64,000 nt of DNA from Pseudomonas mediterranea CFBP 5447 (GTDB lineage: Bacteria > Pseudomonadota > Gammaproteobacteria > Pseudomonadales > Pseudomonadaceae), in contig NZ_KN322987.1 in the NCBI RefSeq assembly GCF_000774145.1, positions 64,756 to 128,755 of the forward strand. Reading direction: 5' to 3'. Position 1 is the stretch's first letter. Each line of letters starts with the position of its first letter. The position numbers and the translations under genes are program-made. Shown in pieces: positions 6,797 to 15,781 of the stretch. Under the pieces are notes generated by a model. The model made no database searches. It was given only the letters and a program-made list of their open reading frames with translations, and was not told where the DNA came from.

Positions 6797-9700
6797 GTGA
6801 GTCATTTACTGGATCAACTGCGGTTCTTCAACCGCAAGCAAGGCGAGTTTTCCGAGGGGCATGGCGAGACCCGCAAGGAGTCCCGGGACTGGGAGAACGT
6901 CTATCGTTCCCGCTGGCAGTACGACAAGATCGTGCGTTCCACCCATGGGGTGAACTGCACCGGCTCGTGCTCGTGGAAAATCTACGTCAAGAACGGCCTG
7001 ATCACCTGGGAAACCCAGCAGACCGACTACCCGCGCACCCGCAACGACCTGCCCAACCACGAGCCGCGCGGCTGCCCTCGCGGCGCCAGCTACAGCTGGT
7101 ACATCTACAGCGCCAATCGGCTCAAGTACCCGAAGGTGCGCAAGCCATTGCTCAAGCTGTGGCGTGAAGCCCGGCAGACCCTGCCGCCGGTGGAGGCCTG
7201 GGCCAGCATCGTCGAGAACAAGGCCAAGGCCGACTCGTACAAGAGCAAGCGCGGCATGGGTGGCTTCATCCGTTCCAACTGGGAAGAAGTCAACGAAATC
7301 ATCGCCGCCGCCAACGTCTATACCGTCAAGCGACATGGCCCTGACCGGGTGGTGGGCTTCTCGCCGATCCCGGCCATGTCGATGGTCAGCTACGCCGCCG
7401 GCGCTCGCTACCTGTCGCTGATCGGTGGCGTGTGCCTGAGCTTCTACGACTGGTACTGCGACTTGCCGCCAGCCTCGCCGATGGTCTGGGGCGAGCAGAC
7501 CGACGTGCCGGAATCGGCCGACTGGTACAACTCCAACTACATCATTGCCTGGGGCTCCAACGTCCCGCAGACCCGTACCCCTGACGCGCACTTCTTTACC
7601 GAGGTGCGCTACAAGGGCACCAAGACCGTGGCAATTACCCCGGACTATTCGGAAGTCGCCAAGCTCACCGACCTGTGGCTCAACCCCAAGCAGGGCACCG
7701 ACGCGGCACTGGCCCAGGCCTTCAACCATGTGATCTTCAAGGAATTTCACCTGGACAAGCCGAGCGCCTATTTCACCGATTACGCCAAGCGCTACACCGA
7801 CCTGCCGGTGCTGGTGATGCTCAAGCCGATGCTCGGCACGGCGCCGGGCGCGGGTTTCCAGCCGGACCGTTTCCTGCGGGCCAGCGACCTCACCGCTAAC
7901 CTCGGCCAGGACAACAACCCCGAGTGGAAAACCATCGCCCTCGATGCGGCCGGCGAACTGGTCTCGCCCCAAGGCTCCATCGGCTATCGCTGGGGTGAGA
8001 AGGGCAAGTGGAACATCCTGCCCCGCGAAGGCGGCGAGGGGCGTGAGATCGACCTCAAGCTGAGCCTGATCGGCGGCGACGTAGCCGAAGTGGCCTTCCC
8101 GTACTTCGCCGGCGAAACCCAGGAGCACTTCCAGCACGTGGCCGGTGACGCGGTGCAGTTCCGCCGGGTGCCGGTGCACAGCGTAGTGCTGGCCGACGGC
8201 AGCGTGGCGAAAGTCGCCACCGTATTCGACCTGTCCGCCGCCAACCTGGCGATCGACCGTGGCCTGGGCGGCGCCAACGTGGCCAAGGACTACAACGACG
8301 CCTCGGTGCCCGGCACCCCGGCCTGGCAGGAGCAGATCACCGGCGTCAGCCGCGAGAAGGCGATCCAGATCGCCCGTGAGTTCGCCGACAACGCCGACAA
8401 GACCCGTGGTCGCTCGATGATCATCGTCGGTGCGGCGATGAACCACTGGTACCACATGGACATGAACTACCGCGGGCTGATCAACATGCTCATGCTCTGC
8501 GGTTGCATCGGCCAGACCGGCGGTGGCTGGGCCCACTACGTCGGCCAGGAAAAACTCCGCCCGCAGTGCGGCTGGCTGCCCCTGGCCTTCGGCCTGGACT
8601 GGAACCGTCCTTCGCGGCAGATGAACGGCACCAGTTTCTTCTACGGCCACAGCTCTCAATGGCGCCACGAGAAGATGAGCATGCACGATGTGCTCTCGCC
8701 CCTGGCGGACAAGTCGCAGTTCCCCGAGCACGCCCTGGACTACAACATCCGCGCCGAACGTGCCGGCTGGTTGCCGAGCGCGCCGCAGCTCAACACCAAC
8801 CCACTGCACATCTGCCGCGATGCCGCCGCCGCAGGCATGGAACCCAAGGACTACGTGGTCAAGTCCTGGCAGGACGGGTCGCTACGCTTTGCCTGTGAAC
8901 AGCCCGACAACCCGGTGAACTTCCCGCGCAACATGTTCATCTGGCGCTCCAACCTGTTGGGTTCCTCGGGCAAGGGCCACGAGTACATGCTCAAGTACCT
9001 GCTCGGCACCAGGAACGGTGTGATGAACGAGGACATCGGCCAGGTCGGCGACTGCAAACCGACCGAGGCCGAATGGGTCGACGAGGGCGCCATCGGCAAA
9101 CTCGACCTGGTGACTACCCTGGACTTCCGCATGTCTTCGACCTGCGTGTATTCCGACATCGTCTTGCCGACCGCCACCTGGTACGAAAAAGACGACATGA
9201 ACACCTCGGACATGCACCCGTTCATCCATCCGTTGTCGGCGGCCATCGACCCGGCCTGGGAGTCGCGTTCGGACTGGGAAATCTACAAGGGCATCGCCAA
9301 GGCGTTCTCGGCCATGGCGGTCGGACACCTGGGTGTCGAGAAGGACCTGGTCACCGTACCGTTGATGCACGACAGCGTCGGCGAGCTGGCCCAACCGTTT
9401 GGCGGCACCGACTGGAAAACCGCCGGCGAGGCGCCGCAACCGGGCAAGAACGCGCCGAACCTGCAAGTGGTGGAGCGCGACTACCCGAACATCTACAAGC
9501 AATACACCTCCCTGGGCCCGCTGCTCGAGAAGCTCGGTAATGGTGGCAAGGGCATCAACTGGAACACTGACACCGAAGTGAAATTCCTTGGCGAGCTGAA
9601 CCACCACGAAGTGGACGCGGGCATCAGCCAGGGCCGGCCAAAAATCGACAGCGCCATCGATGCCGCCGAAGTGATCCTGTCCCTGGCCCCGGAAACCAAC

Positions 9701-10564
9701 GGCCACGTAGCGGTCAAGGCCTGGGCGGCGCTGTCGGAATTCACCGGCATCGACCACAGCCACCTGGCCGTATCCAAGGAACACGAGGCGATCCGCTTCC
9801 GCGACATCCAGGCCCAGCCGCGCAAGATCATTTCCAGCCCGACCTGGTCCGGCCTGGAAGACGATCACGTGAGCTACAACGCCGGCTACACCAACGTTCA
9901 TGAGTCGATCCCATGGCGCACCATCACCGGCCGCCAACAGTTCTACCAGGATCACCCTTGGATGCAGGCGTTCGGCGAACAGCTGATGAGCTACCGGCCA
10001 CCGGTCAACACCCGGACCATCGAAGGGGTGAAGGGCAAGCGCAGCAACGGCGAGCCCGAGATCGTCCTCAACTGGATCACGCCGCACCAGAAGTGGGGCA
10101 TCCACAGCACCTACACCGACAACCTGTTGATGCTCACCTTGAGCCGTGGCGGGCCGATCATCTGGCTCTCCGAGATCGACGCCCGGCGCGCCGGCATCGA
10201 AGACAACGATTGGGTCGAGTGCTTCAACGCCAACGGCGCGCTGACCGCCCGGGCGGTGGTCAGCCAGCGGGTCAAGGAGGGCATGGTGATGATGTACCAC
10301 GCCCAGGAACGGATCGTGAACGTGCCCGGTTCGGAAACCACCAAGACCCGTGGCGGCCACCACAACTCGGTGACCCGCGTGGTGCTCAAGCCCACCCACA
10401 TGATCGGTGGCTACGCCCAGCAGGCCTACGGTTTCAATTATTACGGCACGGTCGGCTGCAACCGCGACGAATTCGTCGTGGTGCGCAAGATGGCCAAGGT
10501 CGACTGGCTCGACGGTTCCAGCGGCGATGACCTGCCGCGTCCCCTGCCGACTGAGCTGGATTGA
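6797..10564 (+). CDS. narG: Respiratory nitrate reductase alpha subunit NarG
   Basis: 1255-residue Mo-bis-MGD catalytic subunit of membrane nitrate reductase; reduces nitrate to nitrite on the cytoplasmic face. The FS0 iron-sulfur ligands H50-x3-C54-x3-C58-x34-C93 and the molybdenum ligand D222 (YCDLPPASP) fall at the same numbers as I recall for E. coli NarG. Start is GTG at 6797, giving the family N-terminus MSHLLDQLRFF, with GAGAGGAAAG upstream; frames opening earlier would start inside the palindromic element. Length is typical. It is followed 10 bases later by narH. Confidence 0.97.
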   Translation: MSHLLDQLRFFNRKQGEFSEGHGETRKESRDWENVYRSRWQYDKIVRSTHGVNCTGSCSWKIYVKNGLITWETQQTDYPRTRNDLPNHEPRGCPRGASYSWYIYSANRLKYPKVRKPLLKLWREARQTLPPVEAWASIVENKAKADSYKSKRGMGGFIRSNWEEVNEIIAAANVYTVKRHGPDRVVGFSPIPAMSMVSYAAGARYLSLIGGVCLSFYDWYCDLPPASPMVWGEQTDVPESADWYNSNYIIAWGSNVPQTRTPDAHFFTEVRYKGTKTVAITPDYSEVAKLTDLWLNPKQGTDAALAQAFNHVIFKEFHLDKPSAYFTDYAKRYTDLPVLVMLKPMLGTAPGAGFQPDRFLRASDLTANLGQDNNPEWKTIALDAAGELVSPQGSIGYRWGEKGKWNILPREGGEGREIDLKLSLIGGDVAEVAFPYFAGETQEHFQHVAGDAVQFRRVPVHSVVLADGSVAKVATVFDLSAANLAIDRGLGGANVAKDYNDASVPGTPAWQEQITGVSREKAIQIAREFADNADKTRGRSMIIVGAAMNHWYHMDMNYRGLINMLMLCGCIGQTGGGWAHYVGQEKLRPQCGWLPLAFGLDWNRPSRQMNGTSFFYGHSSQWRHEKMSMHDVLSPLADKSQFPEHALDYNIRAERAGWLPSAPQLNTNPLHICRDAAAAGMEPKDYVVKSWQDGSLRFACEQPDNPVNFPRNMFIWRSNLLGSSGKGHEYMLKYLLGTRNGVMNEDIGQVGDCKPTEAEWVDEGAIGKLDLVTTLDFRMSSTCVYSDIVLPTATWYEKDDMNTSDMHPFIHPLSAAIDPAWESRSDWEIYKGIAKAFSAMAVGHLGVEKDLVTVPLMHDSVGELAQPFGGTDWKTAGEAPQPGKNAPNLQVVERDYPNIYKQYTSLGPLLEKLGNGGKGINWNTDTEVKFLGELNHHEVDAGISQGRPKIDSAIDAAEVILSLAPETNGHVAVKAWAALSEFTGIDHSHLAVSKEHEAIRFRDIQAQPRKIISSPTWSGLEDDHVSYNAGYTNVHESIPWRTITGRQQFYQDHPWMQAFGEQLMSYRPPVNTRTIEGVKGKRSNGEPEIVLNWITPHQKWGIHSTYTDNLLMLTLSRGGPIIWLSEIDARRAGIEDNDWVECFNANGALTARAVVSQRVKEGMVMMYHAQERIVNVPGSETTKTRGGHHNSVTRVVLKPTHMIGGYAQQAYGFNYYGTVGCNRDEFVVVRKMAKVDWLDGSSGDDLPRPLPTELD

Positions 10565-10574
10565 GGAGATTGAA

Positions 10575-12113
10575 ATGAAGATTCGTTCACAGATCGGCAT
10601 GGTCCTGAACCTGGACAAATGCATCGGATGCCACACCTGTTCGATCACCTGCAAGAACGTCTGGACCAGCCGTGAAGGCATGGAATACGCCTGGTTCAAC
10701 AACGTCGAGACCAAGCCCGGCATCGGCTACCCCAAGGAATGGGAAAACCAGGACAAGTGGAAGGGCGGCTGGATCCACAATGCCGACGGCTCGATCAACC
10801 CGCGCATCGGCGGCAAGTTCCGCGTGTTGGCGAACATCTTCGCCAACCCGGACCTGCCGGGCCTGGACGACTACTACGAACCGTTCGACTTCGACTACCA
10901 GCACCTGCACACCGCGCCCCTGGGTGAGCACCAGCCCACCGCGCGGCCGCGCTCGCTGGTCTCCGGCAAGCGCATGGAAAAGATCGAGTGGGGTCCGAAC
11001 TGGGAGGAAATCCTCGGCACCGAGTTCGCCAAGCGGCGCAAGGACAGGAACTTCGACAAGATCCAGGCGGACATCTACGGCGAGTACGAAAACACTTTCA
11101 TGATGTACCTGCCGCGCCTGTGCGAGCACTGCCTGAACCCGGCGTGCGCGGCGTCGTGCCCGAGCGGCGCGATCTACAAGCGCGAAGAGGACGGCATCGT
11201 CCTGATCGACCAGGAAAAATGCCGCGGCTGGCGCATGTGCATCAGCGGCTGCCCGTACAAGAAGATCTACTTCAACTGGAAGAGCGGCAAGTCGGAAAAA
11301 TGCATTTTCTGCTACCCGCGCATCGAAGCCGGGATGCCAACGGTCTGTGCGGAAACCTGCGTCGGCCGGATCCGCTACCTCGGCGTGCTGCTGTATGACG
11401 CCGACCGCATCAGCGAAGTGGCGAGCACCGCCAACGAACAGGACCTGTACGAGAAGCAACTGGAGATCTTCCTCGATCCGAACGACCCGGCGGTGATTCG
11501 CCAGGCCCTGGCCGATGGCGTGCCGCAGTCGGTGATCGACTCGGCACAGCGCTCGCCGGTCTACAAGATGGCCGTGGACTGGAAACTCGCGCTGCCGCTG
11601 CACCCGGAATACCGCACCTTGCCGATGGTCTGGTACGTGCCGCCACTGTCGCCGATCCAGAACGCTGCCGCCGCCGGCACCGTGGGCATGAATGGGGTTA
11701 TCCCGGACGTCGACAGCCTGCGCATTCCGCTGCGCTACCTGGCCAACCTGCTGACCGCCGGCGATGAGAAGCCCGTCAAGCTGGCCCTCAAGCGCCTGCT
11801 GGCAATGCGTGCCTACAAGCGTTCCGAACAGGTGGATGGTGTGAAAGACCTGCAAGTGCTGGCCGATGTCGGCCTGAGCGTGAACCAGGTCGACGAGATG
11901 TACCGCTACCTGGCCATCGCCAACTACGAAGACCGTTTCGTCGTGCCGAGTGCTCACCGCGAAGATGCCATGAGCGACGCGTTCGCCGAGCGCTCCGGGT
12001 GCGGCTTCAGCTTCGGCAGCGGTTGCAGCGGCAGTTCCGACACCAACATGTTCGGCGGCAAGAAGGCCAACCGTCGCGACGTGATCAAGACCGTACAGTT
12101 GTGGGAGGACTGA
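10575..12113 (+). CDS. narH: Respiratory nitrate reductase beta subunit NarH
   Basis: 512-residue electron-transfer subunit with one [3Fe-4S] and three [4Fe-4S] clusters carrying electrons from NarI to NarG. The first motif is C16-x2-C19-x2-C22-x3-C26. A later motif has tryptophan (W219, CRGWRMC) in place of the second cysteine, the hallmark of the 3Fe-4S site in NarH. The C-terminus carries the usual glycine/cysteine-rich tail (GCGFSFGSGC). GAGGAG precedes the ATG at 10575. The stop is 2 bases from the narJ start. Confidence 0.97.
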   Translation: MKIRSQIGMVLNLDKCIGCHTCSITCKNVWTSREGMEYAWFNNVETKPGIGYPKEWENQDKWKGGWIHNADGSINPRIGGKFRVLANIFANPDLPGLDDYYEPFDFDYQHLHTAPLGEHQPTARPRSLVSGKRMEKIEWGPNWEEILGTEFAKRRKDRNFDKIQADIYGEYENTFMMYLPRLCEHCLNPACAASCPSGAIYKREEDGIVLIDQEKCRGWRMCISGCPYKKIYFNWKSGKSEKCIFCYPRIEAGMPTVCAETCVGRIRYLGVLLYDADRISEVASTANEQDLYEKQLEIFLDPNDPAVIRQALADGVPQSVIDSAQRSPVYKMAVDWKLALPLHPEYRTLPMVWYVPPLSPIQNAAAAGTVGMNGVIPDVDSLRIPLRYLANLLTAGDEKPVKLALKRLLAMRAYKRSEQVDGVKDLQVLADVGLSVNQVDEMYRYLAIANYEDRFVVPSAHREDAMSDAFAERSGCGFSFGSGCSGSSDTNMFGGKKANRRDVIKTVQLWED

Positions 12114-12115
12114 GC

Positions 12116-12871
12116 ATGCGCATTCTCAAGGTGATTTCGTTGTTGCTCGACTACCCGACCGAGACCCTGGTGGCCGGTCGTGACGAGCTGGAGCAAGCGA
12201 TTCTCCAGGCGCGGGAAATCAGTCCCAACCAGCGCGCCGGGCTGTTCGAGTTGCTGGAGGTGATCTGCGCCAAGGACCTGATGGACGGCCAGGAGCACTA
12301 CGGCGCGTTGTTCGGCCGCGGCCGTTCGCTGTCGTTGTTGCTGTTCGAACATGTCCATGGCGAGTCCCGCGACCGGGGCCAGGCCATGGTGGACATGATG
12401 GCCCAGTACGAGGCGGCCGGTTTCGCCATCGGCGTCAAGGAGCTGCCCGACTACATCCCGTTGTACCTGGAGTTTCTCTCCACCCGCGAAGACCTCGAGG
12501 CCCGCGAGGGCCTCGCGGATGTCGCGCACCTGCTGGCCTTGCTTGCCGCGCGCCTGGATGAGCGTGAAAGCGCCTACGCCAGTTGCTTCCGGGCCTTGCT
12601 GCAAATCGCCGGGGCCGAACCCCAGGGCGCGGTCGCCGAGCTGCGGGAGCAAGTGAAGGCCGAGCCACGGGACGACTCCCTGGAAGCCCTGGATCGGGTC
12701 TGGGAGGAAGAGGCGGTGGATTTCATGAAGGCCGAACAGCAGGACCGTTGCAGTTCGCTGCCGAGCTCGCCGGGCAGGGCCCGGGAAGAAAGTGCGGTGC
12801 CGTTGCACTGGGTGGATTTTCAGCATGAAGGGCGGGCCGCTGCGCCGGCCGGGGAGGTGGGCAATGTCTAA
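12116..12871 (+). CDS. narJ: Nitrate reductase assembly chaperone NarJ
   Basis: 251-residue member of the TorD/DmsD/NarJ chaperone family. It binds apo-NarG and allows insertion of the molybdenum cofactor and FS0 before the complex docks on NarI; it is not part of the final enzyme. The N-terminus (LKVISLLLDYPTE) and the segment DYIPLYLEFLS near residue 110 are typical. GGGAGGAC inside the end of narH serves as the ribosome site. Its last 8 bases overlap the start of narI. Confidence 0.93.
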   Translation: MRILKVISLLLDYPTETLVAGRDELEQAILQAREISPNQRAGLFELLEVICAKDLMDGQEHYGALFGRGRSLSLLLFEHVHGESRDRGQAMVDMMAQYEAAGFAIGVKELPDYIPLYLEFLSTREDLEAREGLADVAHLLALLAARLDERESAYASCFRALLQIAGAEPQGAVAELREQVKAEPRDDSLEALDRVWEEEAVDFMKAEQQDRCSSLPSSPGRAREESAVPLHWVDFQHEGRAAAPAGEVGNV

Positions 12872-13544
12872 GTGGGATCTGTTGTTGTTCGGGGTCTACC
12901 CCTATGTCGCCCTGGCGATTTGTCTGCTCGGCAGTTGGGCGCGTTTCGACCTGTCCCAGTACACCTGGAAGGCCGGCTCCAGCCAGATGCTGAACAAGCG
13001 CGGCATGCGTGTGGCGAGCAACCTGTTCCACGTCGGCGTGCTGTTCGTGTTGGCGGGGCACTTTGTTGGCCTGCTGACGCCGTCGGCGGTCTACCACCAT
13101 GTGCTGAGCACCGAGAACAAACAGCTATTGGCGATGGTTTCCGGTGGCTTTTTCGGCGTACTGGGCCTGATCGGCTTGCTGATGCTGCTGAACCGGCGCC
13201 TGAGCGACCCACGGGTGCGCGCTACGTCCAATACCTCGGACATCCTGGTGTTGGTGGTCCTGTTGGTGCAACTGGTGCTGGGGCTGATGACCATCGTTGC
13301 CTCCACCGCCCACATGGACGGTTCGGTGATGGTGATGCTGGCCGACTGGGCGCAGAACACGGTGCTGTTGCGTCCGGTGGAAGCCGCTACGTCGATGGCG
13401 CCGGTGGGCCTGGTCTACAAGCTCCACGTGCTGCTGGGCCTGACCCTGTTCGTGCTGTTCCCGTTCACCCGCCTGGTGCACATCGTCAGCGCGCCGGTCT
13501 GGTACCTGGGACGGCGTTATCAAATCGTTCGGCAGAAATTCTGA
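12864..13544 (+). CDS. narI: Respiratory nitrate reductase gamma subunit NarI (cytochrome b)
   Basis: 226-residue integral membrane diheme cytochrome b with five predicted helices; it oxidises quinol at the periplasmic side and anchors NarGH. The four heme ligands are in place: H56 and H66 in helix 2 and H188 and H206 in helix 5, the same spacing as in E. coli NarI. GGGGAGG lies upstream of the ATG inside narJ, and the two genes overlap by 8 bases. Confidence 0.96.
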   Translation: MSKWDLLLFGVYPYVALAICLLGSWARFDLSQYTWKAGSSQMLNKRGMRVASNLFHVGVLFVLAGHFVGLLTPSAVYHHVLSTENKQLLAMVSGGFFGVLGLIGLLMLLNRRLSDPRVRATSNTSDILVLVVLLVQLVLGLMTIVASTAHMDGSVMVMLADWAQNTVLLRPVEAATSMAPVGLVYKLHVLLGLTLFVLFPFTRLVHIVSAPVWYLGRRYQIVRQKF

Positions 13545-13554
13545 GGAGGCGATC

Positions 13555-14499
13555 ATGGCCAGTGGATGCGGATGTGGTGGCGGTAACGGCGGCAGCGGCG
13601 GTTGTGGTTCTTCGGCAAAGGCGGCGCCCGTGGCGGATGTCGCGCCCGTCGGGGCGGTGCAGTTCGAGCCGGTGGCGGTTGATGAAGCACCGCCGCAGTT
13701 GATTGCCAGTAGCGAACAGGAATGGCCGATCATCAGCGTCAACGGGGTGTCGATCACCCCGCAGGCGATGGCCCAGGAGCTGCAGTACCACCCGGCGCAG
13801 AGCCGGGAGGACGCGGTCTACCAGGCCGCGCGGGCCCTGGTGATTCGCGAATTGCTCCAGCAACGCATCGCCGAGCTGGGCTTGTCCCTGCAGGTCGGTG
13901 CCGGTGAAAACGAAGAGGAGGCGGCGACGCGGCTACTGCTCGAACGCGAAGTGCAGGTGCCGCAATGCGACGAGGCGACCTGCCAACGTTACTACGAAAG
14001 CAACCGCGCGCGCTTTCACAGCGCGCCGTTGCTGGCGGTGCGGCACATCCTGCTCGAGTGTGCGCCGGACGACGCCGAGGGGCGCAGCCTCGCGCATGTC
14101 CAGGCCGAGCTGCTGCTGGAAAGACTGGACCAGGCCCCGGGCAGCTTCGCCGACCTGGCCCAGAAGTACTCGGCCTGTCCGTCCAAGGAGCAGGGCGGGT
14201 CGCTGGGGCAGATCAGCAAGGGCCAGACCGTGCCGGAGCTGGAGCGTCAGTTATTCGCCTTGCCGGCGGGACTGTGCGGCAAACCCCTGGAGAGTCGCTA
14301 CGGCTGGCACGTGATCAGCATCGACCAGCGCATCGACGGCCAGCCGTTGCCTTACGAGGCGGTGGCGGCGGCGATCCGCACCCAGCTGCAGCAGGGCGTC
14401 TGGCAGAAAGCGTTGGTGCAGTACCTGCAAACCCTGATCGGTGCGGCGGACATCCGCGGCATTCATCTTCAGGGCGCCGACTCGCCGCTGGTGCAATGA
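13555..14499 (+). CDS. Nar-associated parvulin-type peptidyl-prolyl isomerase
   Basis: 314-residue protein. The first 20 residues are almost only Gly, Cys and Ser (four Cys). A linker and an N-terminal helical chaperone-like region (about 55-150) follow, then a parvulin rotamase domain (about 155-250) with VRHILLE and GGSLGQISKGQTVPELE. No signal peptide, so it should be cytoplasmic. Pseudomonads and relatives keep such a gene behind narI, and it is thought to help fold or assemble nitrate reductase, in the manner of NifM for nitrogenase. It is 10 bases after narI and just before moaA. The cysteine-rich N-terminus is unusual for the family and could bind metal. Confidence 0.82.
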   Translation: MASGCGCGGGNGGSGGCGSSAKAAPVADVAPVGAVQFEPVAVDEAPPQLIASSEQEWPIISVNGVSITPQAMAQELQYHPAQSREDAVYQAARALVIRELLQQRIAELGLSLQVGAGENEEEAATRLLLEREVQVPQCDEATCQRYYESNRARFHSAPLLAVRHILLECAPDDAEGRSLAHVQAELLLERLDQAPGSFADLAQKYSACPSKEQGGSLGQISKGQTVPELERQLFALPAGLCGKPLESRYGWHVISIDQRIDGQPLPYEAVAAAIRTQLQQGVWQKALVQYLQTLIGAADIRGIHLQGADSPLVQ

Positions 14500-14525
14500 G
14501 CATCGACTCGAACAGGGGGGCATTC

Positions 14526-15518
14526 ATGAACGCTGTGCTGCAGGATGGATTTGGGCGCCAGATCGATTATTTGCGGATGTCGGTGACCGACCGTTGTGAT
14601 TTTCGTTGTGTGTATTGCATGGCGAAGAACATGACCTTCCTGCCGCGTCAGCAGGTATTGACCCTGGAAGAGCTCCAGCGGTTGGCGCGGCTGTTCGTTG
14701 GCCTGGGGGTGAAGAAGATCCGCCTGACCGGCGGCGAGCCGCTGATCCGCCCGGGCATCGTCGGGTTGTGCCGCGACATCGCGGCATTGCCCGGGCTGCG
14801 GGAGCTGGTGATGACCAGCAACGGCTCGCAGCTCGGGCGTCTGGCCAGGCCGCTGGTCGATGCCGGCGTCAAGCGCATGAACATCAGCCTCGACAGCCTG
14901 GACGGCGAGCGTTTTCGGGCTATCACCCGCAACGGCAGCCTCGACCAGGTGCTGGCCGGCATCGAAGCGGCGAAGACGGCCGGGTTCGAGCGGATCAAGC
15001 TCAACTGCGTGGTGATGAAAGGACGCAATTTCGATGAGGTGCCGGCGTTGGTGCAGTACGCCATCGAGCAGCGCATCGACATCAGCTTCATCGAAGAAAT
15101 GCCGTTGGGGGAGGTAGGGCGTTCCCGGGGCGAGTCGTTCTGTTCCAGCGATGAGGTCCGGGCCGTGATCGCCCGTCATCACCGCTTGCTCGACAGCGCC
15201 GAGAACAGCGGCGGGCCGGCGCGCTATGTGCGCCTGGAGCGCCACCCCGGCACGCGAATCGGCTTCATTTCGCCGAACACCCACAACTTCTGCGCCAGTT
15301 GCAACCGGGTGCGCATGACCGTTGAGGGGCGCTTGCTGCTGTGCCTTGGACAAGAGAACTCCCTCGACCTGCGTGGCCTGCTGCGGCGCTATCCGCTGGA
15401 GGATCGGCCTGTGATCCAGGCGGTGCAACAGGCCTTGCGCGGCAAACCCCTGCGCCACGATTTCGACCCGGGTGGGGAAGTGCAGATTGTGCGGTTCATG
15501 AATATGAGTGGGGGGTGA
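14526..15518 (+). CDS. moaA: GTP 3',8-cyclase MoaA (molybdenum cofactor)
   Basis: 330-residue radical SAM enzyme that starts molybdopterin synthesis by converting GTP to 3',8-cyclo-dihydro-GTP. The SAM cluster ligands are C24-x3-C28-x2-C31. A C-terminal cluster (FCASCNRVR then LLCLG) binds GTP, and the C-terminal Gly-Gly needed for activation is present. A run of G bases precedes the ATG at 14526; an in-frame ATG at 14496 overlaps the preceding stop and cannot be excluded. As last gene of the nar operon it ties cofactor supply to nitrate reductase; a housekeeping moaA probably exists elsewhere. Confidence 0.94.
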   Translation: MNAVLQDGFGRQIDYLRMSVTDRCDFRCVYCMAKNMTFLPRQQVLTLEELQRLARLFVGLGVKKIRLTGGEPLIRPGIVGLCRDIAALPGLRELVMTSNGSQLGRLARPLVDAGVKRMNISLDSLDGERFRAITRNGSLDQVLAGIEAAKTAGFERIKLNCVVMKGRNFDEVPALVQYAIEQRIDISFIEEMPLGEVGRSRGESFCSSDEVRAVIARHHRLLDSAENSGGPARYVRLERHPGTRIGFISPNTHNFCASCNRVRMTVEGRLLLCLGQENSLDLRGLLRRYPLEDRPVIQAVQQALRGKPLRHDFDPGGEVQIVRFMNMSGG

Positions 15519-15539
15519 GGATAGGCGTCGCCTGGACTG

Positions 15540-15640
15540 GCGCTATCGCGAGCAGGCTCGCTCCCACATGGGTTTGGGGTGATGGGGAGATTTGTGTTCA
15601 CCCAGGTCCCCTGTGGGAGCGAGCCTGCTCGCGATGACGT
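15540..15640. repeat. Divergent pair of REP sequences
   Basis: A right-type REP arm (GCGAGCAGGCTCGCTCCCAC, 15549-15568) is followed 43 bases later by a left-type arm (CTGTGGGAGCGAGCCTGCTC, 15611-15630). This is the reverse order of a normal REPIN, so these are probably the facing ends of two neighbouring or decayed elements. They lie between moaA and the nrdD promoter and may separate the two transcripts. Confidence 0.75.
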
Positions 15641-15681
15641 CGGCCCAGTCACATCCCTATCAACTGACTCCCCTCCGATTC

Positions 15682-15723
15682 TTGACATCAGTCAATTGCA
15701 AACCAGCCTCCAACCCGTACTCT
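15682..15723 (+). promoter_or_regulatory. nrdD promoter: Anr/Dnr box plus -10
   Basis: TTGACATCAGTCAA (15682-15695) is a perfectly symmetrical Fnr-family box. With its centre at -41.5 the start site is 15730 and the -10 window reads TACTCT (15718-15723), a weak -10 as is common in activator-dependent promoters. It separates anaerobic ribonucleotide reductase from the nar operon while keeping it under oxygen control. Confidence 0.82.
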
Positions 15724-15781
15724 CCACTGCATATTGTGTTTTATGAACTTCAAAAGCCTATATGTAGTGTCTGGAGCCCAA

